Part shown: positions 16,419-26,180 of the stretch, piece after piece
Numbering within the stretch: the stretch's first letter is position 1
Layout of the letters: each line of letters starts with the position of its first letter
Source of the DNA: an uncultured delta proteobacterium
Lineage (GTDB): Bacteria; Desulfobacterota; WTBG01; CAIYCZ01; CAIRTM01
Direction of reading: 5' to 3'
Assembly: GCA_903881505.1 (NCBI GenBank)
Contig: CAIRTM010000005.1
Span: 1 to 52,349 of the forward strand
DNA length: 52,349 bases
Made by a program: the position numbers and the translations under genes
Notes under the pieces: model-generated
Told to the model about the DNA's origin: nothing
Seen by the model: only the letters and a program-made list of their open reading frames with translations
Databases searched by the model: none

Positions 16419-16573
16419 CAGGCTGTTGAAAACCGACCGTCTGCCGTTCGACAGGCTCACGGCCCTGGGCTTCGCCGAAGGGCTTCGGTGCGCTACACAG
16501 GGCGTCCGGAAACGCACGCCTCATTCCTCATGATGTCGCGCGCCCTGCATCTGCGCATTTTTGAACAGCCTGT
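16418..16573. mobile_element. 156-bp MITE-like element with terminal inverted repeats
   Basis: The ends match in inverted orientation: ACAGGCTGTTGAAAAC at 16418-16433 and, on the other strand, ACAGGCTGTTCAAAAA at 16573-16558, so 14 of 16 bases match. GTG flanks both sides (16415-16417 and 16574-16576), a possible 3-base target duplication that could be chance. Inside is a TTCGACAGGCTCA unit related to the REP-like repeat at 6049. No transposase is encoded. The terminal sequence resembles the CAGGCTGTTGAAAAA ends often seen on insertion sequences. It lies at the 3' ends of the DHH gene and lgt. Confidence 0.6.
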
Positions 16574-17410
16574 GTGGTGTTGCTGGCGGGTGCTATTGAC
16601 GGGGACGGTTTTTCGCTGCAGGTGTGGCGTGTTCAGCGGAAACAGGCGCAAGCCTGTTTTTTTTCTGAGAACCGGGAACAGAACCAGGCTCGCGACGATA
16701 AGCACCACCGCGATAACGAATGAAATTTCGATTCTGTCGGTCAGCATGCCGCCGCGTATATCGCCGCGGAACTGTTCGGTGATCAGGCGCTCACAGCTGT
16801 AGCACAAACCCCAGAGCAGCGCCAGCTGGCCGTCGAAGGTCTTGCGTTTGCGCAGGCTGTAGAGCAGGATGAAGGTTACGGCCGCGCCCAGGGCGCTGTA
16901 GAGCTGCGTGGGGTGCAGGGGCACGCCGCTGCGGGCCAGGGTCAGCGGATGCGTGAACGTAACGGCCCAGGGCAGGCTGCACTCACGGCCATAGCAGCAC
17001 CCGGCCGTAAAGCAGCCCAGACGGCCGAAAAACACGCCCGCGGCCAGCGAGGGCGCGAACACGTCAAGGGTTTTCCAGACCGGCAGCCGGTGCTTGCGTA
17101 TCATCCACACGCACAGGATAACGGCCAGGATGAAGCCGCCGAAAAATGTCAGGCCGCCTTCCCAGATTTTGAACATGTCAAGCGGATGCTGGCGGAAGTA
17201 CGCAAGGTTGGTCAGGATATAGTAGAGCCGGGACCCGACGATTCCGCCCAGCAGAAGGTAAAAGGCCAGATCAGCAACCGCATCCGCGCTGAGGCCCACG
17301 CGGCGCGCTTCGCGCAGGGCGATGAACAGCCCGACCGCGAATCCGACCGCGATTAGAAACCCGTAGGTCTTGATTGAGAAACCGCCCAGTTCGATCAGGA
17401 CAGGGTGCAT
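16493..17410 (-). CDS. lgt: Phosphatidylglycerol-prolipoprotein diacylglyceryl transferase
   Basis: This inner-membrane enzyme transfers diacylglycerol to the lipobox Cys of prolipoproteins. It has about seven membrane segments and the family opening MHPVLIELGGFSIKTYGFLI. The signature GRLGCFTAGCCYG, the HPTQLYSALG block and SCERLITEQFRGDIRGG are also present. At 305 residues it is longer than the usual 260-285. The last 26 residues (from TGCSKMRR to the end) are encoded inside the MITE-like element at 16418-16573, so the natural C-terminus was probably replaced by insertion. The frame upstream of ATG 17410 is not family-like. It follows lspA with a 75-base gap in the ileS-lspA-lgt gene group. 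Confidence 0.93.
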   Translation of the reverse strand: MHPVLIELGGFSIKTYGFLIAVGFAVGLFIALREARRVGLSADAVADLAFYLLLGGIVGSRLYYILTNLAYFRQHPLDMFKIWEGGLTFFGGFILAVILCVWMIRKHRLPVWKTLDVFAPSLAAGVFFGRLGCFTAGCCYGRECSLPWAVTFTHPLTLARSGVPLHPTQLYSALGAAVTFILLYSLRKRKTFDGQLALLWGLCYSCERLITEQFRGDIRGGMLTDRIEISFVIAVVLIVASLVLFPVLRKKTGLRLFPLNTPHLQRKTVPVNSTRQQHHTGCSKMRRCRARDIMRNEACVSGRPV

Positions 17411-17485
17411 GGCGTACACTTTCGAGCAGGATTGTTTTACCGCCCTGGGCGTGTGCCGCACCGGGCGCTGTTGCCTGTTTTCGTC

Positions 17486-17998
17486 TCAGCGTTCAGCGCG
17501 CTTTGCGCCTGCGCGGGAGGCGAGCATGCGCCGCAGTTCAAGCAGCACCATGCAGGTAATGCCGGTTGAAATGCAGGCGTCGGCCACGTTGAATGCCGGC
17601 CAGTGATAGGCATCCATCCAGTGCGCATCGAGGAAGTCGACGACTTCACCCAGGCGGACCCGGTCGATCAGGTTCCCGACGGCGCCGCCCAGGATCAGGG
17701 ACAGGCACCAGCGCTCAAGCCGCTGGGACGGATGCGACTGGGCCAGCAGGAACGCGAGCAGTCCGAGAGCCAGCAGCGTTGCCGTTATGAGCAGCGCAAC
17801 GCGGTATGCTTCCGGCAGGTTCTGCAGCAGGCCGAAGGCCACGCCCGGATTGCGCACGTGCACGATGTTGAGGAATTCCGGCACGACCTCGATGCGCTGA
17901 TAGCGTGTCAGGGCCGCGCTGATCCAGAGTTTTGATGACTGGTCGGCCGCGATTACCCCGGCAGCGATCAGCGCGACACCCGGGTATTTTTTAGGCAT
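17486..17998 (-). CDS. lspA: Lipoprotein signal peptidase (signal peptidase II)
   Basis: This four-span inner-membrane aspartic protease removes the signal peptide after Lgt has acted. The 170-residue protein shows DQSSKLWI near the start and NPGVAFGLL. The two catalytic Asp motifs are GGAVGNLIDRVRLGEVVDF and FNVADACISTG. ATG 17998 overlaps the ileS stop (17993-17991) by 8 bases, indicating coupling to ileS, the usual ileS-lspA pairing. Longer open sequence upstream lies inside ileS and was rejected. Confidence 0.96.
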   Translation of the reverse strand: MPKKYPGVALIAAGVIAADQSSKLWISAALTRYQRIEVVPEFLNIVHVRNPGVAFGLLQNLPEAYRVALLITATLLALGLLAFLLAQSHPSQRLERWCLSLILGGAVGNLIDRVRLGEVVDFLDAHWMDAYHWPAFNVADACISTGITCMVLLELRRMLASRAGAKRAER

Positions 17999-20747
17999 TG
18001 GTCGCCCCGACCGCCTGCGCGCAGCGCCCGCACAGTTCCGGATGACCGTTGCGGTGGTATTTCCAGCAGCGCTGGCATTTGGCGCCCTCGGCGCGCTTGA
18101 TCGCAATGCTTAACTCCGCCGCTTCCGCGCTGCCCCCGCGCACAAGTTCAACGCCGGACACAATCAGCATGTCGGCCAGGCCTGCGGCGCGGCTGCTCAG
18201 CAGATCGAATACAGCGCCTGATGCCGTGATGGTGACATGCGCTTCCAGCGCGTTGCCGATCTCTTTGCGCTCGCGCGCAAGCTCAAGCTGCTTGAGCGCC
18301 TGTTCGCGCACCTGAAGCAGCTGCTCCCATCGCGCGCCGAGCCCATCGCTGTCATAGCGTGTGTCCGGCTCGGGGAAGCGGGCAAGGTGTACGCTTTCCT
18401 CCTTTTCTCCGGGCAGGAACTGCCAGGCCTCCTCCGTGGTAAAGGCCAGGATCGGCGCCATCAGGCGCAGCAGGACGCTCAGGATTTCATGCAGAGCGCT
18501 CTGGGCTTTCCGGCGGGTTGCATCATTGGCGGCCGAGCAGTACAGGCGGTCCTTGAGGATGTCAAGATAGACCGCGCTCATATCAACGATGCAGAAATTC
18601 GTGACGCTGTGGAACACAGTGTGGAACTCGTAGCGCCCGTAGGCGCCGGCGACCCTGTCCACGAGCTGGTTCAGGCGCAGCAGTGCCCACTGGTCAAGCT
18701 CCTCAAGGTCGGCATAGTCAACGCGGTCCCGGGCGGGATCGAAATCGGCCAGCGTGCCCAGCATGAAGCGCCAGGTGTTCCTGATCTTGCGGTAGGCCTC
18801 GCTCAGGCGCTTGAGAATGTCGTCGGAAATACGCATGTCCTCCTGGTAGTTCTCTGAGGCGACCCACAGGCGCAGCACTTCGGCACCGTACTGTTTGATG
18901 ACTTCCTCCGGCCGGATGACATTGCCCCTGGATTTGGCCATTTTCTGGCCCTTGCCGTCCATCACAAAACCGTGCGTGAGCACGGCGCGGTATGGAGCTC
19001 TTCCCCTGGTTCCCACGCTGGTCAAAAGCGAACTCTGGAACCAGCCGCGATGCTGGTCGCTGCCTTCAAGGTACAGGTCGCAGGGGCTTGCAAGTTCTTT
19101 GCGGCGCTCGAGTACGGCCGCGTGGCTTACGCCCGAGTCGAACCAGACATCCAGGATGTCGCTCTCGGGAGTGAACTGCGCATGGCTGCACGCCGGGCAG
19201 ATCGTGCCCGCGGGCAGAAGCTCCGCGGGGCTGCGTTCGAACCAGATATCGCTGCCTTCTTTTTCAAACAGATCGGCGACATGGTTGATGACGGCCTGAT
19301 CGAGCAGGAGGTGGTTGCAGCTTGTGCAGTAAAAGGCAACGATCGGCACGCCCCAGGTGCGCTGCCGCGACAGGCACCAGTCAGGCCGGTTTTCAACCAT
19401 GCCGCGGATGCGGTCGATGCCCCAGGTCGGTATCCAGTTCGTTGCGGTGATGGCCTCAAGCGCGCGCTCTCGCAGACTGTTTGTTTCCATGGAGATGAAC
19501 CACTGCTCGGTTGCCCGGAAGATAACGGGTTTCTTGCAGCGCCAGCAGTGCGGATAGGAGTGGCTGATGTGCTGTTCGCCGAGCAGGGCGCCAGAAGCGC
19601 GCAGGCGCTCAACGATGGCGCTGTTGGCCTTGAACACGAATTGTCCGGCGAATTCGCCAGCCTCGGCGGTAAACACGCCGGCGTCATCGACGGGTGCGAA
19701 GATGTCGAGCCCGTAGCGCAGGCCCACGTCGTAGTCTTCCTGGCCGTGGCCGGGCGCCGTGTGCACGCAGCCGGTGCCGGCCTCGAGGGTCACATGCTCG
19801 CCGACAATCATGAGTGAATCGCGTTCGCACAGCGGGTGGCGGCAGACAAGCCCTTCAAGATCCCGGCCGCTGAACCGGGCGACGATTGCATGCTGCTTAA
19901 TGCCGCAGGTCTGCAGCGTGCTTTCCAGCAGGCCTTCAGCCAGAATCAGCACTTCGGCGCCGGCCGTGACGGCAACATACTCAAGGTCGGGGTGCAGGCA
20001 GATTGCAAGGTTGGCCGGCAGGGTCCAGGGCGTCGTGGTCCATATGACCACGGATGCGTTTTCACGGGCCGCTTCGGGAAGTTTCGCGCTGCTTTCGGGC
20101 GTGAGCGCGAATTTTACGTACACCGAGGGCGTTGTTTCATCCTGGTATTCAACCTCGGCCTCGGCAAGGGCGGTGCCGCAGGAGGCGCACCACTGTATCG
20201 GTTTCTTGCGCTTGTACACGCCGCCCGAGGCGACGAATGCGCCGAACTCGCGTACGATCGTCGCGCTGTAGCCGGGCGTGAGCGTCAGGTAGGGGTTCCC
20301 CCAGTCGCCCAGAACGCCGAGGCGCTTGAACTCCGCACGCTGAATATCGATGAACTCGCGGGCATAGACGCGGCACTGCCTGCGGATTTCAGATTTTGAC
20401 ACGCTTTGCTTGTCGCGCCCCAGGTTTTTTTCAACGTTGAGCTCGATGGGCAGGCCGTGGCAGTCCCAGCCCGGAATGTAGGGGGCCTGGAAGCCGGCCA
20501 TAGTTTTCGATTTGATGATAAAATCCTTGAGCAGCTTGTTGAGCGCGGTGCCGATGTGTATATGGCCGTTGGCATAGGGCGGCCCGTCGTGCAGGATAAA
20601 TTTCGGTCCGCCGGCGCGGGACGCCTTGATTTTTTCATACAGACCCGTCTGTTCCCAGTGCGCCAGCAGCTCGGGCTCCTTGCGCGGCAGGCTGGCCTTC
20701 ATGGGAAACGGGGTCTGGGGCAGGTTGATCGTATTCTTGTAGTCCAT
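17991..20747 (-). CDS. ileS: Isoleucyl-tRNA synthetase
   Basis: It charges tRNA-Ile. The 918-residue class I synthetase has the HIGH-type motif PPYANGHIHIGTALNK near residue 55 and PGWDCHGLPIE. The CP1 editing domain includes WTTTPWTLPAN, and the KMSKS loop reads GQKMAKSRGNV. The C-terminal zinc finger has CQRCWKYH followed by CGRC at the end. All are standard for the bacterial enzyme. The start MDYKNTINLPQTPFPMKASL matches the family. It leads the ileS-lspA-lgt unit and is transcribed divergently from leuS, with 221 bases between starts. Confidence 0.98.
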   Translation of the reverse strand: MDYKNTINLPQTPFPMKASLPRKEPELLAHWEQTGLYEKIKASRAGGPKFILHDGPPYANGHIHIGTALNKLLKDFIIKSKTMAGFQAPYIPGWDCHGLPIELNVEKNLGRDKQSVSKSEIRRQCRVYAREFIDIQRAEFKRLGVLGDWGNPYLTLTPGYSATIVREFGAFVASGGVYKRKKPIQWCASCGTALAEAEVEYQDETTPSVYVKFALTPESSAKLPEAARENASVVIWTTTPWTLPANLAICLHPDLEYVAVTAGAEVLILAEGLLESTLQTCGIKQHAIVARFSGRDLEGLVCRHPLCERDSLMIVGEHVTLEAGTGCVHTAPGHGQEDYDVGLRYGLDIFAPVDDAGVFTAEAGEFAGQFVFKANSAIVERLRASGALLGEQHISHSYPHCWRCKKPVIFRATEQWFISMETNSLRERALEAITATNWIPTWGIDRIRGMVENRPDWCLSRQRTWGVPIVAFYCTSCNHLLLDQAVINHVADLFEKEGSDIWFERSPAELLPAGTICPACSHAQFTPESDILDVWFDSGVSHAAVLERRKELASPCDLYLEGSDQHRGWFQSSLLTSVGTRGRAPYRAVLTHGFVMDGKGQKMAKSRGNVIRPEEVIKQYGAEVLRLWVASENYQEDMRISDDILKRLSEAYRKIRNTWRFMLGTLADFDPARDRVDYADLEELDQWALLRLNQLVDRVAGAYGRYEFHTVFHSVTNFCIVDMSAVYLDILKDRLYCSAANDATRRKAQSALHEILSVLLRLMAPILAFTTEEAWQFLPGEKEESVHLARFPEPDTRYDSDGLGARWEQLLQVREQALKQLELARERKEIGNALEAHVTITASGAVFDLLSSRAAGLADMLIVSGVELVRGGSAEAAELSIAIKRAEGAKCQRCWKYHRNGHPELCGRCAQAVGATNA

Positions 20748-20801
20748 GGGTTTCTCCGGGCAGTAACGGTGTGCGGCTCACGCCGTGCAATAAAGTGATA
20801 A

Positions 20802-20830
20802 AAAGTAGCGGTATGGGCGTATAAAGTCAA
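20802..20830 (-). promoter_or_regulatory. Possible promoter of ileS
   Basis: On the minus strand, TTGACT (20830-20825) is followed by a 17-base spacer and TACTTT (20807-20802). The -35 is strong and the -10 weak. The start would be about 50 bases before ileS. Confidence 0.35.
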
Positions 20831-20968
20831 GTTAAAACAGGGCGATCGAGACGGGCGGCAGATAAAATCTTGCTTCATGCCGGTGTGCTGTGTTAGATTT
20901 AAATTTTTTGTATGCGGCGACCGCATTGCCCGGCCCGGTTGACAGACGCGCATGTAAAGGCAGCATCG

Positions 20969-23554
20969 ATGGATCGACACTACAATCCCGGCACAATCGA
21001 AGAGAAATGGCAGTCCTTCTGGGACGCCAATCAGAGTTTCCGCGTCAGCGATGAAGATGAAGGGCGGGAAAAATACTATGTGCTTGAAATGTTTCCCTAT
21101 CCGTCGGGCCGCATCCACATGGGGCACGTGCGCAATTACACCATCGGAGACGTGGTCGCGCGCTATAAGGCCATGCGGGGCTTCAAGGTGCTGCACCCCA
21201 TGGGCTGGGACTCATTCGGCATGCCCGCGGAGAATGCCGCTATTCAAAACAAGACGCACCCGGCCGCCTGGACGTATGCCAACATCGACATCATGCGCGC
21301 GCAGCTCAAACGCATCGGGCTCAGCTATGACTGGGAACGCGAGCTGGCAACATCGGATGTGAGCTATTACGGGCTTGAGCAGCGCATCTTCCTGAAAATG
21401 TACGAGCGCGGCCTGGTCTACCGCAAGCAGGCCTTCGTGAACTGGTGCGAGACCTGCCGGACGGTGCTGGCCAACGAGCAGGTCGAGGCGGGACGGTGCT
21501 GGCGCTGCGGCGAAGAGGTCACCCAGAAGGAACTGCCTCAGTGGTGCTTCAGGATCACGCGCTATGCCGAGGAGCTGCTCGAGGGCCTCGAGGGCCTCAC
21601 GGGCTGGCCCGAGCAGGTCATCACCCAGCAGCGCAACTGGATCGGCCGCAGTTATGGCAGCGAAATTGCCTTCCGGATTGAAAACAGCGACGACTCGATC
21701 ACCGTTTTCACCACCCGGCCTGACACGCTCTACGGCGCGACCTTCATGAGTATCGCTCCCGAGAACCCGCTTGCCGTGCAGCTCTCAAGCGGCACCTCCC
21801 AGGCCGGTCCCGTGCGCGACTTTATCGCGCGCGTTTTGAAACAGGATAAAACCGTGCGCTCATCCGATGACCTGGTCAAAGAAGGCGTTTTTACGGGGGC
21901 GTACTGTATCAATCCGGTCACCGGCCGGCGCATGCCGGTGTATGTCGCCAATTTCGTCCTGATGGAATACGGCACCGGAGCCGTCATGGCTGTGCCGGCC
22001 CATGACCAGCGCGACTTCGAGTTCGCCCGCGCATACGGTCTTGATGTGCGGGTCGTCATTCAGCCCGAAGGCGCTCCGCTTGACCCTGCCGCCATGGCGC
22101 AGGCCTATGTCGACGACGGCGTGCTGGTGAACTCGAACCGCTTCACCGGGATGCATAACCGCGAAGCCATGGGGGCCATAACCGACTATCTGGCTGCGCA
22201 GGGGCTTGGCCGACGGACCGTCAACTACCGGCTCAAGGACTGGGGAATTTCACGGCAGCGCTACTGGGGCGCCCCGATTCCGGTTGTCCACTGCCCTCGC
22301 TGCGGCATCGTTCCGGTGCCCGAGCGCGATCTGCCCGTGGTGCTGCCGGAGAAGGTCTCGCTTGAGGTTCTCGGGCGTTCGCCTCTGGCCGACTGCACGG
22401 AGTTCGTGAACACGGCCTGCCCGCAGTGCGGCGCGGCTGCGCAGCGCGAGACCGATACCATGGATACGTTCGTGGAATCGTCCTGGTATTTTGCCCGCTA
22501 CGCCTGCCCGGACCTCATGGACGCCCCGCTCGATCCGGCCAGGGTCAACTACTGGCTGCCGGTCGACCAGTATATCGGCGGCATCGAGCATGCGGTCATG
22601 CACCTGCTCTATGCGCGCTTTTTCACCCGGGTGCTGCGCGATCTGGGCATGCTTGACTTTGACGAGCCGTTCACCAATCTGCTGACGCAGGGCATGGTCT
22701 GCATGGAAACCTCCAGCTGCGCAAACTGCGGCTGGCTGTTCCCCGAAGAGGTGCAGTCCGGCGCGTGCACGCGCTGCGGCGGAGAGGCCCGGCAGGGCCG
22801 CACGGAAAAAATGTCCAAGTCCAAGAAAAACGTCGTCGATCCCGAAAAACTGATCGCGCAGTTCGGCGCAGATACCGCGCGGCTGTTCTGCCTGTTCGCC
22901 GCGCCGCCCGAGAAGGACCTGGAGTGGAATGAAAAGGGCGTTGAGGGCTCGTTCCGGTTTATCCAGCGCCTCTGGCGTCTGGCCGAGGAGAACGCGGATC
23001 TGCTGGAGCATGTCAACGCGGGGTCGTACGGGGAGCCCGCGCCCGGTGATGATGCCGGCAGGGCCATGCGGCGCAAAACCCATCAGACCATCGCCAAGGT
23101 TACCGCGGACATTGAGAAGAGTTTTCATTTCAACACGGCCATCAGTGCCGTGATGGAGCTGGTCAACCATCTGTATCAGTTTGTTCCGCATGCCCGCAAC
23201 CATGCGGCCGGCACGCAGGCATTCAGGGAGGCCTTTGACGCGGCCGTGCTGCTGCTGGCTCCCATGGCCCCGCATGTGTGCGAGGAGATCTGGCAGCAGC
23301 TCGGCCGCGCGGGGCTCGCCGGCGAGCAGCCCTGGCCAACGGATGATCCGGCAATCGCGGCCGCCGATGAGGTGCAGATTGTCGTGCAGGTCAACGGCAA
23401 GGTACGCGGCAAGCTGAGTGTCGACGCCGCTGCGGCTGATGATCGGGTGCGCGAACTGGCCCTGGCCTGCGAGCATGTGCAGCCCTGGATACAGGGCCGT
23501 GAGATCCGCAAGGTTATCGTGGTGCCGAAAAAGCTTGTCAGCATCGTCGTGTAG
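20969..23554 (+). CDS. leuS: Leucyl-tRNA synthetase
   Basis: It charges tRNA-Leu. The 861-residue class I enzyme starts [19 protein letters not shown]. It carries the HIGH motif [31 protein letters not shown], the CP1 editing domain ([15 protein letters not shown]) and the KMSKS motif [14 protein letters not shown] zinc ribbon (CANCGW...CTRCGG) sits just before KMSKS, an insertion seen in some bacterial LeuRS. ATG 20969 is preceded by AAAGG at 8 bases; open sequence back to 20912 is not family-like. It ends in TAG, which matters for judging the amber codon in acs. It is followed by lptE and holA. Confidence 0.98.
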   Translation: MDRHYNPGTIEEKWQSFWDANQSFRVSDEDEGREKYYVLEMFPYPSGRIHMGHVRNYTIGDVVARYKAMRGFKVLHPMGWDSFGMPAENAAIQNKTHPAAWTYANIDIMRAQLKRIGLSYDWERELATSDVSYYGLEQRIFLKMYERGLVYRKQAFVNWCETCRTVLANEQVEAGRCWRCGEEVTQKELPQWCFRITRYAEELLEGLEGLTGWPEQVITQQRNWIGRSYGSEIAFRIENSDDSITVFTTRPDTLYGATFMSIAPENPLAVQLSSGTSQAGPVRDFIARVLKQDKTVRSSDDLVKEGVFTGAYCINPVTGRRMPVYVANFVLMEYGTGAVMAVPAHDQRDFEFARAYGLDVRVVIQPEGAPLDPAAMAQAYVDDGVLVNSNRFTGMHNREAMGAITDYLAAQGLGRRTVNYRLKDWGISRQRYWGAPIPVVHCPRCGIVPVPERDLPVVLPEKVSLEVLGRSPLADCTEFVNTACPQCGAAAQRETDTMDTFVESSWYFARYACPDLMDAPLDPARVNYWLPVDQYIGGIEHAVMHLLYARFFTRVLRDLGMLDFDEPFTNLLTQGMVCMETSSCANCGWLFPEEVQSGACTRCGGEARQGRTEKMSKSKKNVVDPEKLIAQFGADTARLFCLFAAPPEKDLEWNEKGVEGSFRFIQRLWRLAEENADLLEHVNAGSYGEPAPGDDAGRAMRRKTHQTIAKVTADIEKSFHFNTAISAVMELVNHLYQFVPHARNHAAGTQAFREAFDAAVLLLAPMAPHVCEEIWQQLGRAGLAGEQPWPTDDPAIAAADEVQIVVQVNGKVRGKLSVDAAAADDRVRELALACEHVQPWIQGREIRKVIVVPKKLVSIVV

Positions 23555-23600
23555 CCCTGTAAGGGGCGCCGGCGGTTTTTTACCGGATGAGAGGAGACAT

Positions 23601-24122
23601 ATGAACGCTGCGAGGTTATGCGTCTGGGCTATGGTGCTTCTGTGCGTTTGTGCGGGCGGCTGCGGCTACCGGCTGGCGCGGTTTGACAATCCCGACATGG
23701 ACGGCATCACCACGATAGCTATTCCGTATTTTGAAAATAAAAGCTATGAGCCCGGCATTGACGCGATTTTTACTCATGCCTTCGTGAACAAGTTTGTAGA
23801 GACCAAACGGCTGCAGGTGGTCGGCGCTGACGAAGCGGACGCGGTGCTGCGCGGCATTATCAAGAAAGTCGACGATGACTCGCTGGCACTGACCCGGGAC
23901 CGGCGCGCGCTTGAGTGGCGCGTCTGGGTGACGATCAGCGTTGTTGTTGAAGAGCGCAAAACCGGACGCGTGCTCTGGAAACGCTCCGCGCTCAGGCACG
24001 GCGAAGAGTTCCGCACAAGCGACGATATTCAGCTCGACGAGGCCGACAAGCGGCGAGCCTTTCAGGAACTTGCCGCCGACCTGGCCGAGCGGGTGCATGA
24101 CGGGCTCATGCAGGGTTTTTAA
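23601..24122 (+). CDS. lptE: LPS-assembly lipoprotein LptE
   Basis: The 173-residue outer-membrane lipoprotein is expected to plug the LptD barrel in LPS export. It has a lipoprotein signal (MNAARLCVWAMVLLCVCAGG) with the acylated Cys21 followed by GYRL, the hallmark CGYxL opening. The family block TIAIPYFENKSYEPGID and a C-terminal RAFQELAADLAERVHDGL follow. GAGGAG lies 4 bases before ATG 23601. It sits between leuS and holA, the classical position, and its TAA stop is immediately followed by the holA ATG. Confidence 0.93.
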   Translation: MNAARLCVWAMVLLCVCAGGCGYRLARFDNPDMDGITTIAIPYFENKSYEPGIDAIFTHAFVNKFVETKRLQVVGADEADAVLRGIIKKVDDDSLALTRDRRALEWRVWVTISVVVEERKTGRVLWKRSALRHGEEFRTSDDIQLDEADKRRAFQELAADLAERVHDGLMQGF

Positions 24123-25118
24123 ATGCCGGCCGATGATCTGCAGACACTGCTGAAAGGCGCTGTCGCGCCGCTGTATTATTTCCACGGTGACAACACCCGC
24201 CGTATCGACGATGCCCTGGAGGGGCTCAAAAAGAAACTGTTCGCGGATGCGGAGCCTGATTTCGACTCTGAGCGCTTCGATGCCCAGTCGCACGATCCCG
24301 CCGCTGTTTTAATGGCCGCCCGCACCCTGCCGGTATGCTTTGAGCGCCGCCTGGTGGTGGTGCAGCGCATTGATGCCTGGGAAGACGATGACCTTGCCAG
24401 GATGGAACCCTGCTGTCTGAAGCCTTCGCCATCTGCCTGTCTTGTGTTTGTCAGTGCAGCGGAAAAAAAGAAGCTCAGCGGTTGGGTGAAAAAAACAGGC
24501 CGGGTGTTCGCATGCGCCAATCCTCGCTGGGACAGCGATGTGCGTGCCTTCGTGCAGCAGGAGCTCTCCCGTCACGGGAAAAAGGCCGGGCCGGCGGCGC
24601 TTGCGCTGCTTTGCCAGGAGCTGGACGGCAATGCCCGCACCATGGCGGGCGAAATCGAGAAGCTTGCTCTGTACTGCATTGACCGCCAGACGATCGAGGA
24701 GGCGGATGTTGAAGAGGCACTGAGCGCCGGGCACCGTACGACGATTTTCAACCTGGTTGACAGTATCGGCGAGGGCCGCCTTGAACAATCGCTGCGCTGT
24801 CTGAAACAGTTGATGGACGGCGGCATGCCTGCGCTGCAGGTGCTGGGAATGATTGCGCGCCAGTTTCGCCTGCTGGCCCGGGCCTGCGAGGCTGACCCGG
24901 GGCGTGCAGGCGCCTCCCGGATCAGGCAGCTTTTGGGCCTTAAGACTGATTTTCAGGCTCAAAAAATAATAAAGCAGGCCGGGAGATGGTCTGCGGCCTG
25001 CTTCGGGTCTGTCTTTGCGGAATTGTCGTCGGCCGACCGGCAGCTGAAATCAAGCCGCAAGGATGGCCGGCTTATTATTGAGAATCTGCTGCTGCGCCTT
25101 GCCGGCCTGCGCGTATAG
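24123..25118 (+). CDS. holA: DNA polymerase III subunit delta
   Basis: This clamp-loader subunit opens the beta clamp. The 331-residue protein has the N-terminal APLYYFHGDNTRRIDDALEGL, a degenerate AAA+ fold, the FERRLVVVQ and VFVSAAEKKK strand regions, and the helical lid LDGNARTMAGEIEKLALYC. The C-terminal collar segment has FNLVDSIGEGRLEQSLRCLKQL and LGMIARQFRLL. The start is directly adjacent to the lptE stop. It ends 6 bases before the convergent rpsT. Confidence 0.93.
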   Translation: MPADDLQTLLKGAVAPLYYFHGDNTRRIDDALEGLKKKLFADAEPDFDSERFDAQSHDPAAVLMAARTLPVCFERRLVVVQRIDAWEDDDLARMEPCCLKPSPSACLVFVSAAEKKKLSGWVKKTGRVFACANPRWDSDVRAFVQQELSRHGKKAGPAALALLCQELDGNARTMAGEIEKLALYCIDRQTIEEADVEEALSAGHRTTIFNLVDSIGEGRLEQSLRCLKQLMDGGMPALQVLGMIARQFRLLARACEADPGRAGASRIRQLLGLKTDFQAQKIIKQAGRWSAACFGSVFAELSSADRQLKSSRKDGRLIIENLLLRLAGLRV

Positions 25119-25123
25119 CCTGT

Positions 25124-25396
25124 TCAGCCGGCCAGCAGCACCGCATTGGCGCGCCTGGTCAGGCGTGAAATTGTGCGGTTTGCGGTATTGCTGTGGATAA
25201 TGCCCTTTGTTGCTGTCTTGGCGATGAGGGATGTTGCGGCAACAAGCGTGGCGCGCACGGATTCCTTATCGCTGGTTTCTATCGCGCCCAACAGTTTTTT
25301 GACGGAGTTTTTCATTGCCGAGCGCTGGCTTCTGTTGCGCAGGCGCTGCGCAATGCTTTGCCGATGGCGCTTGACCGCCGATTTGTGATTTGCCAA
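25124..25396 (-). CDS. rpsT: 30S ribosomal protein S20, TTG start
   Basis: This primary 16S rRNA-binding protein has 90 residues, highly basic, with ANHKSAVKRHRQSIAQRLRN and the C-terminal NTANRTISRLTRRAN. An upstream in-frame ATG at 25411 would add MEVAP. The GGAGGT at 25409-25404 overlaps that ATG codon and sits 7 bases before TTG 25396, where the family's conserved start (MANxKS) lies, so TTG is the start. S20 genes commonly use weak starts for autoregulation. A strong promoter lies at 25443-25470. Confidence 0.95.
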   Translation of the reverse strand: MANHKSAVKRHRQSIAQRLRNRSQRSAMKNSVKKLLGAIETSDKESVRATLVAATSLIAKTATKGIIHSNTANRTISRLTRRANAVLLAG

Positions 25397-25442
25397 GGGT
25401 GCTACCTCCATGTGTTTAAAAGAGTATTTCTAAAAGCAATGA

Positions 25443-25470
25443 ATAATAGCATTGTTTTGATGTTTGTCAA
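25443..25470 (-). promoter_or_regulatory. Strong sigma-70 promoter of rpsT
   Basis: On the minus strand, TTGACA (25470-25465), a 16-base spacer and TATTAT (25448-25443) give 11 of 12 consensus matches. Transcription should begin near 25436, leaving a 40-base leader. Confidence 0.8.
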
Positions 25471-25533
25471 GCTTTTGTTTCGGGCTGCGTCTGGCTGCAC
25501 GTCCTGTCTGCTGCCCGCGAAGGGCATGACGCC

Positions 25534-26079
25534 ATGACATGGTATGACAGTATCCGCACATCGTTCGGCTGGTGCGCGGCGGTGGCAGGGCGCTCCGGAG
25601 TGCGCCGTGTTTTCCTGGCGCACCCGGACCGTCAGTCGCTGCTGGCGGCTGTGTCGGGGCACTTTCCCGGGTGCCGGCCCGATGCCGGTCACTGCCGGGA
25701 GGCAGTTTTGTTTCTGGAACAGTATTTCGCGCACGGCGCTGCAGCGCTTCCGCCCGCGCGGCTGGATCCCGGCCCGGCAACCGCGTTTCAGCGCGCGGTC
25801 TGGGATGCGGCAGCCGCTATTGCCTTCGGGCAGGTGCGCACCTACGCCTGGATAGCAGCGCGGATCGGCCGACCGGCCGCGGCGCGCGCTGTTGGAAACG
25901 CACTGGGCGCCAATCCCCTGCCGCTCATCGTGCCCTGCCACCGCGTTGTGTGCGGCAACGGCAGCCTCGGCGGATTCTCCGCTGCTGGAGGGGTGGCGCT
26001 GAAACGCCGCCTGCTGGAGCACGAGGGCGTCGCGTTTGATGAGCAGGCAAGGGTGATGAGCGGTGAGTTGGACGTGTGA
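25534..26079 (+). CDS. Methylated-DNA--[protein]-cysteine S-methyltransferase (Ogt type)
   Basis: It repairs O6-alkylguanine by transferring the alkyl group to its own Cys. The 181-residue protein has a short RNase H-like N-terminal domain and the C-terminal DNA-binding/active-site domain: ATAFQRAVWDAAAAIAFGQV, RAVGNALGANPLPLIVPCHRVV with the acceptor Cys in PCHR, and GGFSAAGGVALKRRLLEHEG. These match Ogt/AdaB proteins closely. ATG 25534 has only a weak ribosome site. It stands alone between rpsT and the M20 peptidase. Confidence 0.95.
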   Translation: MTWYDSIRTSFGWCAAVAGRSGVRRVFLAHPDRQSLLAAVSGHFPGCRPDAGHCREAVLFLEQYFAHGAAALPPARLDPGPATAFQRAVWDAAAAIAFGQVRTYAWIAARIGRPAAARAVGNALGANPLPLIVPCHRVVCGNGSLGGFSAAGGVALKRRLLEHEGVAFDEQARVMSGELDV

Positions 26080-26180
26080 AGCCAGGAAAATGTGGTACCG
26101 GTTTAAGCCTGATGAGGTCGTAAAATCCGTCTCACCGGCCAAGGACAGTGTCCAGTATTTTTGTAATGATCTGAAATTAA

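Noticed and set aside
16415-16576. GTG target-site duplication around the MITE-like element
   Set aside because: A three-base match is expected by chance about once in 64 and is not proof; it is mentioned only as possible.
22250-23476. 408-codon open frame antisense to leuS
   Set aside because: It is a composition shadow of a GC-rich synthetase gene, with no ribosome site and no family resemblance.
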